NCBI GenBank assembly: GCA_963715895.1
Contig: OY970284.1
Coordinates: 1,426,001-1,490,000, forward strand
From: JADGNZ01 sp963715895
GTDB lineage: Bacteria > Acidobacteriota > Thermoanaerobaculia > Gp7-AA8
Direction: 5' to 3'
Length of the DNA stretch: 64,000 nucleotides
Position numbers and translations under genes: made by a program. Positions 26,119 through 36,134 of the stretch are shown here, piece by piece (position 1 is the stretch's first letter; each line of letters begins with the position of its first letter). Below the pieces are notes generated by a model. That model saw nothing but the letters and a program-made list of their open reading frames with translations. It was not told where the DNA came from and did no database searches.

Positions 26119-26649
26119 ATGTTCGACTGGCGCGACTGGCGAAAACGTCTTGTGCTTGCGGTCGACATCACGCGACGCACGCAAGCATCAATCGCCGAGG
26201 AAGCGCGCGTCTCGCAGGAAACCGTGAGCCGGATCATTCACGGCATCCACGCGCAACCGGGATTCGAAAACGTCGTCAAGATCGTCTACGCGACCCATGA
26301 AAGCGTCGGGTGGTTACTCGGCGAGCAACGCGCGCCGCTGTCCTCCGAGGAAATGGCGAGGATGCGGGAGATAGCGGATTTCATGGGAACGACGTTCCCG
26401 CCGCTTGGCCGGAAAACACCGTGGGGAGCAATCCTCCCTACCCGGTTACCGTCCCGCCCGATGACTCCTACCGCCGTCATGCTCGCCAGCCTTGAAGCCG
26501 TCACTGCCGAGACAGTGACGATGCTTGACGTACTTGACCATGTGGAGACAACGCGCGAGCGCCGGGAAGCAAGGCGGCACGTTCTTGATATCCGAGCACG
26601 TGCGCAGGAGTTGCTCGGATGGCTGGCTGCGGGCGGGTTGCCGGAGTAA
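26119..26649 (+). CDS. XRE-type HTH regulator, cargo gene
   Basis: 176 aa, starting 2 bp after the previous stop. The HTH at about residues 10-60 (RLVLAVDITRRTQASIAEEARVSQETVSRIIHGIHAQPGFENVVKIVYATHESVGWLLGE) is followed by a helical C-terminal region (VTAETVTMLDVLDHVETTRERREARRHVLDIRARAQELLGWL) that probably dimerises. Last gene of the overlapping operon beginning at 25259. Confidence 0.75.
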   Translation: MFDWRDWRKRLVLAVDITRRTQASIAEEARVSQETVSRIIHGIHAQPGFENVVKIVYATHESVGWLLGEQRAPLSSEEMARMREIADFMGTTFPPLGRKTPWGAILPTRLPSRPMTPTAVMLASLEAVTAETVTMLDVLDHVETTRERREARRHVLDIRARAQELLGWLAAGGLPE

Positions 26650-26676
26650 CGCCGGTTACTTTTTCGCGCCACGCAC

Positions 26677-26922
26677 CTAGCGTGACGGCTTCGCCGCTTG
26701 AGCCATGCCGGAACTTCCGCCGCCTCTCTTCTTCAGCTCGATAACGTCGTTGTCGCCTAGGAAGTGTTCTTTGAGGTAGGCGACATCGTTGGCGGTTGCT
26801 TTCACGATCTTCTCCAGCCCGTCGACTTGCTTGCCCAAGGCTTCGACTTGGGTTCTCGTTGCTACCTCGCTGCGAAGCTGGCTGATCGCCTTCAGGATTG
26901 CGGCACTGTCGTCTGCTGGCAC
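26677..26922 (-). CDS. Small coiled-coil protein, cargo gene
   Basis: 81 aa with heptad pattern through most of its length (ILKAISQLRSEVATRTQVEALGKQVDGLEKIVKATANDVAYLKEHFL) and a low-complexity Gly/Ser tail. No family recognised. Convergent with the operon ending at 26649. Confidence 0.45.
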   Translation of the reverse strand: MPADDSAAILKAISQLRSEVATRTQVEALGKQVDGLEKIVKATANDVAYLKEHFLGDNDVIELKKRGGGSSGMAQAAKPSR

Positions 26923-27048
26923 TGTCGTATCTCCCTCTCCCGTGCGCGAAATCCAACACGTTTCCTCGTGTAGGACTTGGGGAGTCAGGAAGCCAGTCTA
27001 CCATCAGAAAAGTGGGCTTTCCGTAATTGCCCGAACCGCAACCGCCCG

Positions 27049-27267
27049 TTACTTCTTCCAGCGGCTCGCCGCAGCCTTCGCCGCGATCTGTGTCCGCCGC
27101 TCCGGGGTCATCTTCGCGGCACGGGCGGCACCACCCGCAGCGGCACGGGCAGCAAGCACCCGGTTCGGCATCTTCTCCCCGGTTACCCTTTCGAGGATGG
27201 AGCGGGCTGAGGAGAGGGATTCGTCGGCCATCTCTTCGGGAAGTTGCTCGCGGGGTGGTTTGCTCAC
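27049..27267 (-). CDS. Small basic Ala-rich protein with KMTPERR-AAKAAxRW motif, cargo gene
   Basis: 72 aa. The C-terminal half (GGAARAAKMTPERRTQIAAKAAASRWKK) matches a short motif common at the ends of small mobile-element-associated proteins and histone-like tails. Probably nucleic-acid binding. Nothing further can be seen. Confidence 0.5.
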   Translation of the reverse strand: MSKPPREQLPEEMADESLSSARSILERVTGEKMPNRVLAARAAAGGAARAAKMTPERRTQIAAKAAASRWKK

Positions 27268-27321
27268 GGGAAGGAGTTTACCATCCGACCGACCCGCTAT
27301 AACCCGCCATGACCCGCAACC

Positions 27322-27355
27322 TGTTACAACTCACGGTTCAAAGTGACCCATGACC
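27322..27355 (-). repeat. Right terminal inverted repeat of the IS1-type transposon
   Basis: Its complement begins GGTCATGGGTCACTTT, identical over 16 bp to the left end at 19395-19410, with imperfect extension inward. Confidence 0.9.
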
Positions 27356-27363
27356 AAGGAATT
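27356..27363 (+). repeat. Target-site duplication, right copy
   Basis: AAGGAATT, identical to 19387-19394. Confidence 0.9.
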
Positions 27364-27408
27364 GGCCTGCTTTCCAGATCCGTTTTCAACTCTTACAATG
27401 GACCATTC

Positions 27409-28852
27409 ATGCGGCAATCACGCGGCGCCTTGCTCCCGCCGGCCCCAGGAGGACGCCTTCGGCGAGGCGAGGTCTATCGCGTCATCCGCACCGCGGTGCT
27501 CGACGGCGTGCTCGCGCCGGGCGAGCGGCTTCCGTCGACGCGCCAGGCCGCGGGCGACTACGGCGTCTCGCGCGGAATGCTGGAAGAAGTCTTCGCGCAA
27601 CTGACCGAGGAAGGATTCCTCGAACGCGCGATAGGGCGGGGCACGTTCGTCGCGGACACCGTGACGCGACTCGGCCAACCCGCAACGCGCCGGAAAACGC
27701 CATCATCTCCGCCCTCACGGCGTGGCGCAGCGATCTCCGCCAACGCCGCCTGCCGCGAGCCGGCCAGCCCGCGCGCCTTCAACGCCGGCATCGCCGACAC
27801 GAGCCAATTCCCGTGGAAACTGTGGCATCGTCTGCAAACGCGCGCGTCGCGCCAGCTCGATCGCGATGCCCTCAATTTCGCCGATCCGCGCGGGCTGGTG
27901 CAACTGCGCAGTGCCGTGTCGCGCTACCTCGCGCAATTCCGCGGCATCCGCTGGCAGCGCTGAGCGCGTCATCATTTTCAACAGCGCGCAGCAGGCGCTG
28001 TGCGCGCTGGCAGTGCTCCTGCTCGACCGCGGCGACGCCGTCTGGCTCGAAGATCCCGGCTACCTCGGCGCGCGCGCAGCCTTCGACCTCGCCGGCGCGA
28101 AACGGACGCCAGTCCCCGTCGATGACGAGGGGTTGCGCGTCGAGGCCGGACTTCGCCGCGCTCCCCGCGCGCGCCTCGCGTATGTGACGCCGCCGCATCA
28201 GTATCCCACCGGCGTAGCGCTGAGTCTCGATCGCCGCGCCGCGCTGCTGGAATGGGCCGCGCGCAATCAGTCGTGGATCGTGGAGGACGACTACGACGGC
28301 GAGTTCCGCTACGAAGGCCAGCCGCTCGCGTCCCTTTTCTCCCTCGACTCGCACGAGCGCGTCCTCTACCTCGGCACGCTGAACAAGTCGATGTTCGTCT
28401 CGCTGCGGCTGGCCTACGTGGTCGTGCCGGAGGAGCTCGTCGAGCCGCTGGCGAATCTGCGCACGCAGCTCGACGGTTTTACCCCCGCGCTGCCGCAGAT
28501 GACCATGAGCCTCTTCATGGACGAGGGATATTTCTCATCGCACCTCCGCCGCATGCGCGCGCTCTACGGCGCCAAGCGCGCCATGCTGCTCGAAGGACTG
28601 ACGCCCCTCGCGCGCCGCGGCTGGACCTGGCCCTCGAATCCAGCCGGGATGCATCTCCTCATCCGCCACGCGCGCGGCGATTTCGTCCGCCGCCTGGCCG
28701 CCCAAAGTCCGCTCGATCTTGCTCTGCTAAGCACCTACCGCGCAACGAGACGCAGCGACGACGGCCTCCTCCTCCGCTTCGGCGCCCTCGACGAAACGAC
28801 CCTGCGCAGCGCGACAGAGACCCTCGTCGCGGCAGCGATGCGGTTCTCGTAA
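27409..28852 (+). pseudogene. MocR/PdxR-type regulator (GntR HTH + aminotransferase fold), single frameshift
   Basis: The N-terminal GntR winged helix (RGEVYRVIRTAVLDGVLAPGERLPSTRQAAGDYGVSRGMLEEVFAQLTEEGFL) is followed by a class-I aminotransferase-like domain (YDGEFRYEGQPLASL; PLP-lysine region LGTLNKSMFVSLRLAYVV). The frame changes between about 27925 and 27962: one frame ends QFRGIRWQR-stop, the next continues SAERVIIFNSAQQALC, together restoring the family sequence. One base indel would repair it. MocR proteins usually control vitamin B6 or amino-acid genes. The transposon sits 45 bp upstream of its start, so its original promoter may be displaced. Either a recent mutation or an assembly error. 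Confidence 0.8.
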
Positions 28853-28992
28853 CATTTCATGAGGCGACAACCCATGTGACGAACCTCTTGCTCACGACTG
28901 GAGCCGCGATACCTCTCCGCCATGACCGTCGGAATCTTTGCACCGCGGCGTCGGTCTCACTGGAACGGATGCTGCTCGGATCCGCTTCGACG

Positions 28993-29346
28993 ATGAACCG
29001 TAAATCCATTGCATTGGCGATCGTTCTGCTGATTGCCGGCCTTGCGCCGGCGTCGGGGATCGTCGGTTTCTGCACGCGCATGCCGTGCTGTTCGCACTCC
29101 TCCGACGCGGCGGCCGCATTCTCGACGGATAGCAACGACTGCTGCACGACGATCGCGTGCTACGAGTCACCGTCGATCAAGCTCACGGCTGCCACATCGG
29201 CGGATGCTTTTCCAGCCGCGCCGGCGCTCATCGCGATTGCACCTGCGCCGCCCCTTGCGCCGCCGGCCACGCGAGCGTTCGCGGACACGTCGCCGCCCGT
29301 TCCTGTTCGATGCCGGCTCGCGGTCCTCTCGACCCTTCTCATCTGA
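28993..29346 (+). CDS. Small exported Cys-rich protein heading the efflux operon
   Basis: 117 aa with signal peptide (NRKSIALAIVLLIAGLAPASG) and cysteines grouped as CTRMPCCSH, DCCTTIAC and a late RC. Proline/alanine-rich linker and a C-terminal VPVRCRLAVLSTLLI. It precedes the TolC-like gene by about 50 bp. Small metal-binding periplasmic proteins are often found at this position in Cus/Czc operons, so copper or silver binding is a reasonable inference. Confidence 0.6.
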   Translation: MNRKSIALAIVLLIAGLAPASGIVGFCTRMPCCSHSSDAAAAFSTDSNDCCTTIACYESPSIKLTAATSADAFPAAPALIAIAPAPPLAPPATRAFADTSPPVPVRCRLAVLSTLLI

Positions 29347-29394
29347 TCCTCACACGCTCGTTCTTCCGCGGAGCTCCGAGCCTGTGAGGAATCC

Positions 29395-30660
29395 ATGTTT
29401 CGAAAGTATCTCGCCTGCGTTGCAGGCATTTTGCTGATCGCTGTCAGCGCGTCCGCCGCGATCGACTGGAATGACCCGCGCTCCGTCGTCGACGCGGCAC
29501 TTGCGGCTTCGCCGTCGCTGCACGAGCTGGATGCGAATCTCGCCGCGGCGCGCGCGCGCCAGCGAGGCGCCGGAGCGACGCCGAATCCGGTGTTGATGGC
29601 GGGCGTGCAAAACCAGCAGATCGACCTCTCCCGCGATCCGATGATGACCATGTACATGGTCGGCGCATCGCAAACCTTTGTGCGGAGGGAGCGGCGCGAT
29701 GCGCTGCAACGCGCATCCTCGCTCGACCTCCAGCGGATCGAACAGCAGGCGCAGTCGCGCCGGGCCGAGATCACGCGCGACGTGCTCGTCGCTTACAACG
29801 AGGCGGCAGCGGCCGGGAACCAGATCGCCGCAAACGAGGAGATCGCCAGGCTCGCCAACCTCACCGCCGGCGCCGCGCGCGCTCGCTACGAAGTGGGACA
29901 GGCCGCGCAGGTCGACATCATTCGCGCCAGGCTGGAAGCGGGCAACGTTCGGCATCAGATCCTGATGCAGCGCGGCGTACGCGAGAGCGCACTGGCACGC
30001 CTCCGCGCTCTCCTGAATCTTTCGCCCGGCGAAGAGATCCCGTCGTTCACGCTCCATCACGCCATGGAGCAGCATGCGCACGCTGAGGACGTTTCGCTCG
30101 ACGCCTCGACACCGGCCATCGCCGCGCTCGAGACGGAGCTTGCGCGCGCCGGCGAGGACATTCACCTGGCCAGGCTCCTCGCGAAGCCGGACGTCAACGT
30201 GGAAGCGTCGTACGGCTTTCGTCCGCAGCAGCGAGACCTGTTCAGTGTCGTGGCCCGAATCGAGCTGCCGATCCGAAAGAAGACCATCGAGCCGCGCATC
30301 GCTGAGGCGAACGGACGGCGCGATGCGGCGCGTGCCCAGATCGATGTACTGCGGCAGCAGCTCCGCTCCGCATTCGGCGCCGCGCTGGCGTCGCGCAACG
30401 AGGCCGTCGAACAGATCAACCTCCATGTCGAAGAACTGGTGCCCGATGCCAGGCTCGCCTTCGACTCGGCACTGGCTTCGTATCAGGCGGGGAAGACCAC
30501 GTTCGACTCCGTGCTGGGCGCGTTACAGACGTATCGCACGCTGAACGTCGACTACTACGACTTCCTGCGGCAGCTCCTTGTCGCCGAGGCGGAGATCGAT
30601 GCGCTGCAACACGGAGCAACCGCGGGAAGCGGCGGCCCGGCGATGGGAAGTGCGCGATGA
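29395..30660 (+). CDS. TolC-family outer-membrane efflux protein (CusC-like)
   Basis: 421 aa. Signal peptide MFRKYLACVAGILLIAVSASAA; then the duplicated TolC architecture of long helices (RSVVDAALAASPSLHELDANLAAARARQRGAGATPNPVLMAG; second half AFDSALASYQAGKTTFDSVLGALQTYRTLNVDYYDFLRQLLVAEAEIDAL). It overlaps the adaptor gene by 4 bp. With the downstream CusB- and CusA-like genes it makes a tripartite metal efflux system. Confidence 0.9.
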   Translation: MFRKYLACVAGILLIAVSASAAIDWNDPRSVVDAALAASPSLHELDANLAAARARQRGAGATPNPVLMAGVQNQQIDLSRDPMMTMYMVGASQTFVRRERRDALQRASSLDLQRIEQQAQSRRAEITRDVLVAYNEAAAAGNQIAANEEIARLANLTAGAARARYEVGQAAQVDIIRARLEAGNVRHQILMQRGVRESALARLRALLNLSPGEEIPSFTLHHAMEQHAHAEDVSLDASTPAIAALETELARAGEDIHLARLLAKPDVNVEASYGFRPQQRDLFSVVARIELPIRKKTIEPRIAEANGRRDAARAQIDVLRQQLRSAFGAALASRNEAVEQINLHVEELVPDARLAFDSALASYQAGKTTFDSVLGALQTYRTLNVDYYDFLRQLLVAEAEIDALQHGATAGSGGPAMGSAR

Positions 30661-31910
30661 GACGCCGGCTTCCGTGGCTGGTCGCGGCCATCTTCGCCGC
30701 CGCTTTCGTCGTTCTGCTCGTCGCCAAACGCGGCGGCAACTCCAGCGAGATCAACGGTGTCACCCAGAACGACTCCGGCCGCCGCGTGACGGCATGGATC
30801 GATCCGATGTATTCGCAGGGACCACCCCACATTTACCAATCGAATCATCCCGGCCGCGCGCCCGACTGCGGCATGCAGCTCGTGCCGGTGTACGCGGATC
30901 AGACGACGACGGCGGCTTCATCGACCGTCGCCGGTTACGCGAACGTCTCCGTTTCAGCGCGGCGACGACAGCTCATCGGCGTGAAGCTCGCCACCGCCGA
31001 GCTGCGCGATCTCTCGCGCACGATCCGTACGACCGGCCGCGTGACGGTGGACGAGCGCCGCACGGCACAGGTGCGTACGAAGTTCGAAGGCTTCGTCGAG
31101 ACGCTCTACGTAAACTTCACCGGCCAGCCGGTGCGGCGCGGCGATCCGCTCCTCGCGGTCTACAGCCCCGATCTTCTGGCCACGCAAAATGAGCTGATCC
31201 TCGCCGAGCGGAACCACTCCGACCTCGGCGGCACACTCGCAGCCGCCGCACGCACGCGGCTTCGCCTCTGGGACATGAGCGCCGAGGACATCGACCGCGT
31301 GGCGCGCACGAACAAACCGATGCGCGATGTGATCGTGCGCTCGCCCGTGACAGGGACCGTGATGACGAAGAACGTCGTCGCCGGCGCGCGCGTGATGCCG
31401 TCCGACACGCTCTACGAGATCGCCGACCTCTCCCACGTCTGGCTGCTCGCCGACGTCTACGAGGCGGAGCTGCCGTCTGTCCACGCGGGCGCGCCGGCGC
31501 AGGTCGTAATCGGCGGTCAGACCCTCACCGGGCGGGTGACGTTCATCGGTCCTGTGGTTACCGCTGCCACGCGCACGGCCAACGTCCGCATCGAGCTCGA
31601 TAACGCGGCAGGGCTGCTCAAGCCCGATATGTACGCCGACGTGATCCTGCAGCAGCCGCAGGGGGCATCCGTCGCCGTTCCCGATAGCGCCGTCATGAAT
31701 ACCGGCACGCGCTCCGTCGTATTCGTGGCCCGCAGCGACGGTACGTTTGAGCCGCGGCTGGTGACGATTGGCGCGAAGGCCGGCGGCTTCTATGCCATCC
31801 GCTCCGGCGTGCGGGCCGGCGAGCGCGTCGTCGTCGATGCGAACTTCCTCGTCGATTCCGAGTCGCGCCTCAAGTCGGCCCTCTCGCAGATGAACGGGAG
31901 CGCGCAATGA
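30657..31910 (+). CDS. RND periplasmic adaptor with heavy-metal-binding domain (CusB-like)
   Basis: 417 aa. One N-terminal membrane anchor (LPWLVAAIFAAAFVVLLVAK). A heavy-metal-binding domain is seen at about residues 40-80 (WIDPMYSQGPPHIYQSNHPGRAPDCGMQLVPVY), the DPM...PG..PDCGMxLVP pattern of CusB-type adaptors. Then barrel-sandwich (VRTKFEGFVETLYVNFTGQPVRRGDPLLAVYSPDL), hairpin and beta-barrel domains, and a membrane-proximal domain. Start and stop overlap both neighbours by 4 bp. Confidence 0.92.
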   Translation: MRRRLPWLVAAIFAAAFVVLLVAKRGGNSSEINGVTQNDSGRRVTAWIDPMYSQGPPHIYQSNHPGRAPDCGMQLVPVYADQTTTAASSTVAGYANVSVSARRRQLIGVKLATAELRDLSRTIRTTGRVTVDERRTAQVRTKFEGFVETLYVNFTGQPVRRGDPLLAVYSPDLLATQNELILAERNHSDLGGTLAAAARTRLRLWDMSAEDIDRVARTNKPMRDVIVRSPVTGTVMTKNVVAGARVMPSDTLYEIADLSHVWLLADVYEAELPSVHAGAPAQVVIGGQTLTGRVTFIGPVVTAATRTANVRIELDNAAGLLKPDMYADVILQQPQGASVAVPDSAVMNTGTRSVVFVARSDGTFEPRLVTIGAKAGGFYAIRSGVRAGERVVVDANFLVDSESRLKSALSQMNGSAQ

Positions 31911-34900
31911 TCGATCGCGTCATTCGCTGGTGCGCGACGAATCGCGGCATCGTGGTGGTCGTGGTCGCGGTGCTCGTGGCGATCGGCGTCTGGAGCATCC
32001 AGCACATCGCCGTCGATGCGCTGCCGGACCTCTCCGACACCCAGGTCATCATCTTCTCGAAATGGGATCGCAGCCCCGACATCATCGAGGATCAGGTCAC
32101 GTACCCCATCACCACCGCGCTCCTCGGCGCGCCGCACGTGAAGGCCATTCGCGGCTTCTCCGACTTCGGCTACTCCTACGTCTACGTCATCTTCGACGAG
32201 GGGACGGACATCTATTGGGCGCGCAGCCGCGTGCTGGAGTATCTGTCGAAGGTTCAGTCGCAGCTGCCGCAAGGCGTGGAAACGCAGCTCGGTCCCGATG
32301 CCACCGGCGTCGGCTGGGTGTTCCAGTACGCGCTCGTCGATACGACCGGGCAGCACTCGCTCGCCGACCTCCGCTCGCTGGCAGGATTGGCACCTCCGCT
32401 ACGAGCTGCAGTCCGTGCCCGGCGTTGCCGAAGTTGCCAGCGTCGGCGGCTTCGTACGGCAGTACCAGATCACCGTCGATCCGCGGAAGCTGGCCAGCTA
32501 CGGCATCCCGCTCATGCAGGTGAGCGACGCCGTGCGGAAGTCGAACAACGAAGTCGGCGGGCGGCTCATCGAGTGGAGCGGCGCGGAGTACATGGTGCGC
32601 GCGCACGGCTACATCCGCAGCAAGGCCGACCTCGAACAGGTCGTCCTGAAGGCGGCCAACGGCACGCCGGTACGGCTCGCCGACGTGGCCGACGTGCAGC
32701 TCGGCCCCGAGCTGCGCCGCGGCGTCGCCGAGCTCGACGGCAAGGGCGAAGTGGCAGGCGGGATCGTCGTGATGCGCCAGGGCGAGAACGCACTGGAGGT
32801 CATCGGCGCCGTGAAGCAACGCTCGCGCAAATCGCGCCGTCGCTGCCGAAGGGCGTGCAGATCGTGACGACCTACGACCGCTCCGAGCTGATCGCCGCGT
32901 CGATCGACACGCTGAAGCACGAGCTGCTGATCGAGATGCTGATCGTGTCGCTCGTCATCCTGCTCTTCCTCTGGCACATCCCCAGCGCGATCATCCCCAT
33001 CTTCACGATCCCCGCGGCCGTGCTCCTGGCGTTCATCCCCATGCGGCTGTTCGGCATCAACGCCAACATCATGTCGCTCGGCGGGATCGCCATCTCCATC
33101 GGCGTGCTGGTCGATGGCGCGATCGTCGAGGTGGAGAACGCCTACAAGAAGCTGGAGGGGTGGGAAAGCGGCGGACGGCACGGCGACTACAAGGAAGTGC
33201 TCATCACGCGCCATTCAGGAGGTGGGGCGTCCGATCTTCTTCTCGCTGCTGGTGATCGCCGTGTCCTTCCTGCCGATCTTCGCCCTCGAAGCTCAGGAGG
33301 GACGGCTCTTCAAGCCGCTGGCCTTCACCAAGAACCTCTCGATGGCCATCGCCGCGCTGCTCGCCATCACGCTCGATCCGGCGCTGCGCATGCTGTTCAC
33401 GAAGCTGAAGCGCTATGACTTCAAACCGCGCTGGCTCTCGGCAACGGCGAACGCCGTCCTGGTCGGGCGCATACTACCCGGAGGAGAAGCATCCGATCTC
33501 GCGTGCGCTGTTCCGCGTCTACGAGTCCGCCGATGCCGTTGGGTGCTGCGCCACACGCGCGTCGTGATCGCCGTCGCGGTCCTCGTCGTTCTGGCCACGA
33601 TTCCGATCTACTTCCGGCTGGGGCGCGAGTTCATGCCGCCGCTGAATGAGGGCGTGATCCTCTACATGCCCACGACGCTGCCCGGCATCTCCGTCACCGA
33701 GGCCAGCGCGCTGCTGCAAAGGCAGGACGAATTGCTGCGGCAGGTTCCGGAGGTCGAGCGCGTGTTCGGCAAGGCCGGCCGCGCCGACACATCGACCGAT
33801 CCGGCGCCGTTCTCGATGATGGAGACCACCGTGGTCCTCAAGCCTGAAGCGCAGTGGCGCGCCAAACCGCGCTGGTATTCCTCGTGGATGCCGTCGTTCC
33901 TGCTGCCGCTGGTGCGTCCGCTCTGGCCCGATCACATGTCATGGGAGGAGCTGACGAATGATCTCGATCGACGGTTGCAACTGCCCGGACAGACCAACGC
34001 CTGGACCATGCCGATCCGCAACCGCATCGACATGCTCACCACCGGCATCCGCACGCCGGTCGGCATCAAGGTCTTCGGCGCGGACCTCAAGCAGATCGAG
34101 AACGTCGGGAAGCAACTGGAGCGGATCGTGAGCCGCGTTCCCGGCACGCGCAGCGTGTACGCCGAGCGCGTGGCCGGCGGCTACTTCGTCGATTTCGACA
34201 TCGACCGCGCGACCATCGCGCGGTACGGCCTGACCATCGATGACGTGCAACAGACCATCATGACCGGCATCGGCGGCGAGAACGTCTCCACGACCATCGA
34301 GGGGCGCGAGCGCTATCCGATCAACATCCGTTACCCGCGCGAGCTGCGCGACGAGATGGACAAGCTCGGCCGGGTGCTCGTGGCGACGCCGAACGGCGCG
34401 CAGATTCCGCTCGCGCAGCTCGCGGCGCTGCGCATCGTCGAGGGGCCGGCCATGATCCGCGACGAGAACGGCAGACTGGCCGGCTACGTCTACATCGACG
34501 TCGATACCGCACGCCGCGATCTCGGCGGCTACGTCGACGACGCCAAGCGTGCCGTCGCCTCGCAGCTCCGCATGCCGCCCGGCTACACGCTGCAGTGGAG
34601 CGGCCAGTACGAAGCGATGGAGCGCGTGCGGCAGCGGATGCTCGTGGTCGTGCCGCTGACGCTCTTCATCGTCGCCTTCCTCATCTTCCTGAACACGCGA
34701 TCGATGCCGAAAACGCTGCTCGTGCTGCTGGCCGTCCCGTTCTCGGCGGTCGGCGCGGTGTGGTTGCTGTGGGCGCTCGGCTACAACGTCTCCATCGGCG
34801 TCTGGGTCGGCCTCATCGCTCTGCTCGGCCTCGACGCCGAGACCGGCGTTTTCATGCTGCTCTACCTCGATCTCGCGTACGACGAGAGGAAGCGCGACGC

Positions 34901-35182
34901 AACCGCGAAGAGTTGCGCGAGGCGATCTTCCACGGCGCGGTGAAGCGCGTGCGCCCGAAGGTGATGACCGTGGCCTGCGCCTTCTTCGGCCTGGTACCGA
35001 TCATGTGGTCCACCGGCGCCGGTGCCGACGTGATGAAACGCATCGCCGCGCCGATGATCGGCGGCCTCTTCACGTCGTTCCTGATGGAGCTGCTGGTCTA
35101 TCCCGCCATCTATTACCGCTGGAAGTGGCGCGCGGAAGTGCGTCACGCCGAAGGCGCAATGCTCGCGGCGGAGGAGAACTGA
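31907..35182 (+). pseudogene. CusA/CzcA-type RND metal efflux pump with six frameshifts
   Basis: The full length of a heavy-metal RND pump (about 1,091 codons) is present but spread over reading frames. Frame changes fall near 32380, 32816, 33209, 33467, 33536 and 34900, each restoring family sequence (for example LRYELQSVPGVAEVASVGGFVRQYQ; ATLAQIAPSLPKG; AIQEVGRPIFFSLL; YYPEEKHPISRALFRVYE; REELREAIFHGAVKRVRPKVMT). Indels appear to be single bases and cancel out over the gene. No premature stops inside segments and no deletions are seen. The two upstream efflux genes are intact. Either very recent decay or assembly errors in a GC-rich stretch. Confidence 0.85.
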
Positions 35183-35323
35183 ATGAAAAGATTGATGATC
35201 ACCAGGGCCGGCCGTGGGCGGCCGTCTCGAATGCGGGTCACCCGCCGACTCTACGGCTTCGAGCTGTCCCGGATACGTTTCACATGTTGCTGCATGTCGT
35301 TAACCGCGGTTGCATCATCATGA
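35183..35323 (+). pseudogene. Short frame after the pump, possibly a truncated operon gene
   Basis: Starts ATG AAA AGA directly after the pump stop and codes for 46 aa (KRLMITRAGRGRPSRMRV...), running into the 3' end of the opposing gene. No family seen; probably a remnant. Confidence 0.2.
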
Positions 35324-36042
35324 CCGAGGTTCGTGCGTTGCGCATCAGCAACAAGTTGATCGAACTGAGCCAATTCCTGTGCTGACACGTCTTTCCCCAG
35401 TTTCAAGGCTTCCTTGACGACCGATAGCTGAAGGCTGACCTTGTTGACGACATCCTGACCAGGGAGGGTTTGGGCCTCATGAAAGCGGCGGATCGCTTCC
35501 GACGGCTTATTCTGGCGCGAGTAAAACAACCCCGTGCTGTTGAGGATGTCGCTCGACTCGACTCGATTCAGATGCTGGGAATGCATCGTTCGCTCGGCGC
35601 CCAGAAAATGCTTTTCGGCCTCAGCGGTGTTATTCATCTGCTCGTATGTTTTTCCGAGCCGCAACTCCACACCCGGCTCCATCTCCGTCTTGCTGGCGGC
35701 CTGCAAGGCGTCCAACAGGCCATCCAGCGCCTGCGGCAGCGCTCCGAATTCAGCCGCGAGATCTGCTTGCATCATCCCGCTGCGCACCACCGCCCGCTTG
35801 TCGTTCGGCCATTGCTTGCGGACGATCGCTATATTGGCGAGCGTCTGTGCCAGGAGATCGAACTTCTGCGGCGGCGGTGTCCTCTCCATCTGCTGCCATA
35901 GTTTGGACGCCAGCGCAAGCTGTGCCTCCGCGGATGCGGCCGGAGTAGCGACGGCTTTCGAAGATGCGGATGAAGCAACAGTGCTGCAAAGAACCCCTGA
36001 CAGAACGAGGATGGCGAGAAACGCGTTGAGTTGTTTTGTCAT
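35251..36042 (-). CDS. Exported TPR protein
   Basis: 263 aa from ATG 36042, which places a signal peptide (TKQLNAFLAILVLSGVLCSTVASS) at the N-terminus; the longer frame from 36123 does not. The remainder is helical with TPR-like repeats (ALDGLLDALQAASKTEMEPGVELRLGKTYEQMNNTAEAEKHFLGAERT; SSDILNSTGLFYSRQNKPSEAIRRFHEAQT). Probably periplasmic scaffold. About 90 bp downstream of the EF-hand-like protein gene on the same strand, so possibly co-transcribed. Its last 73 bp overlap the short frame after the pump. Confidence 0.65.
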   Translation of the reverse strand: MTKQLNAFLAILVLSGVLCSTVASSASSKAVATPAASAEAQLALASKLWQQMERTPPPQKFDLLAQTLANIAIVRKQWPNDKRAVVRSGMMQADLAAEFGALPQALDGLLDALQAASKTEMEPGVELRLGKTYEQMNNTAEAEKHFLGAERTMHSQHLNRVESSDILNSTGLFYSRQNKPSEAIRRFHEAQTLPGQDVVNKVSLQLSVVKEALKLGKDVSAQELAQFDQLVADAQRTNLGHDDATAVNDMQQHVKRIRDSSKP

Positions 36043-36134
36043 GGACTTACCCGGAGTCCCATTCTTATCAGCACCGTCCGCATCGCCATCAGGCTGCTGG
36101 CTCGAGCGACGGCGGAATAACAAACAACCCGCAT

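Larger units (their letters stand above)
19395..27355. mobile_element. 8-kb IS1-family transposon with passenger genes
   Basis: Bounded by perfect 16-bp inverted ends GGTCATGGGTCACTTT (19395-19410 and complement of 27340-27355), which continue imperfectly to about 34 bp (shared CCG and TGTAACA). AAGGAATT is duplicated directly outside. The ends begin GGTCATG, close to the GGTGATG start of IS1. The only transposase inside is IS1-family (20774-21643), and I see no second copy of the ends around it, so the whole 7,961 bp is the unit. Cargo: Ntn-hydrolase-like protein, Ig-like secreted protein, HipA-like kinase plus DUF3037, five or more small regulators. The insertion separates the divergent Trx/TPR and MocR genes. 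Confidence 0.9.

Noticed and set aside
28252..29346. 364-aa open frame spanning MocR and the Cys-rich protein
   Set aside because: The first part is an out-of-frame reading of MocR; only the part from 28993 has a signal peptide and cysteine motifs.
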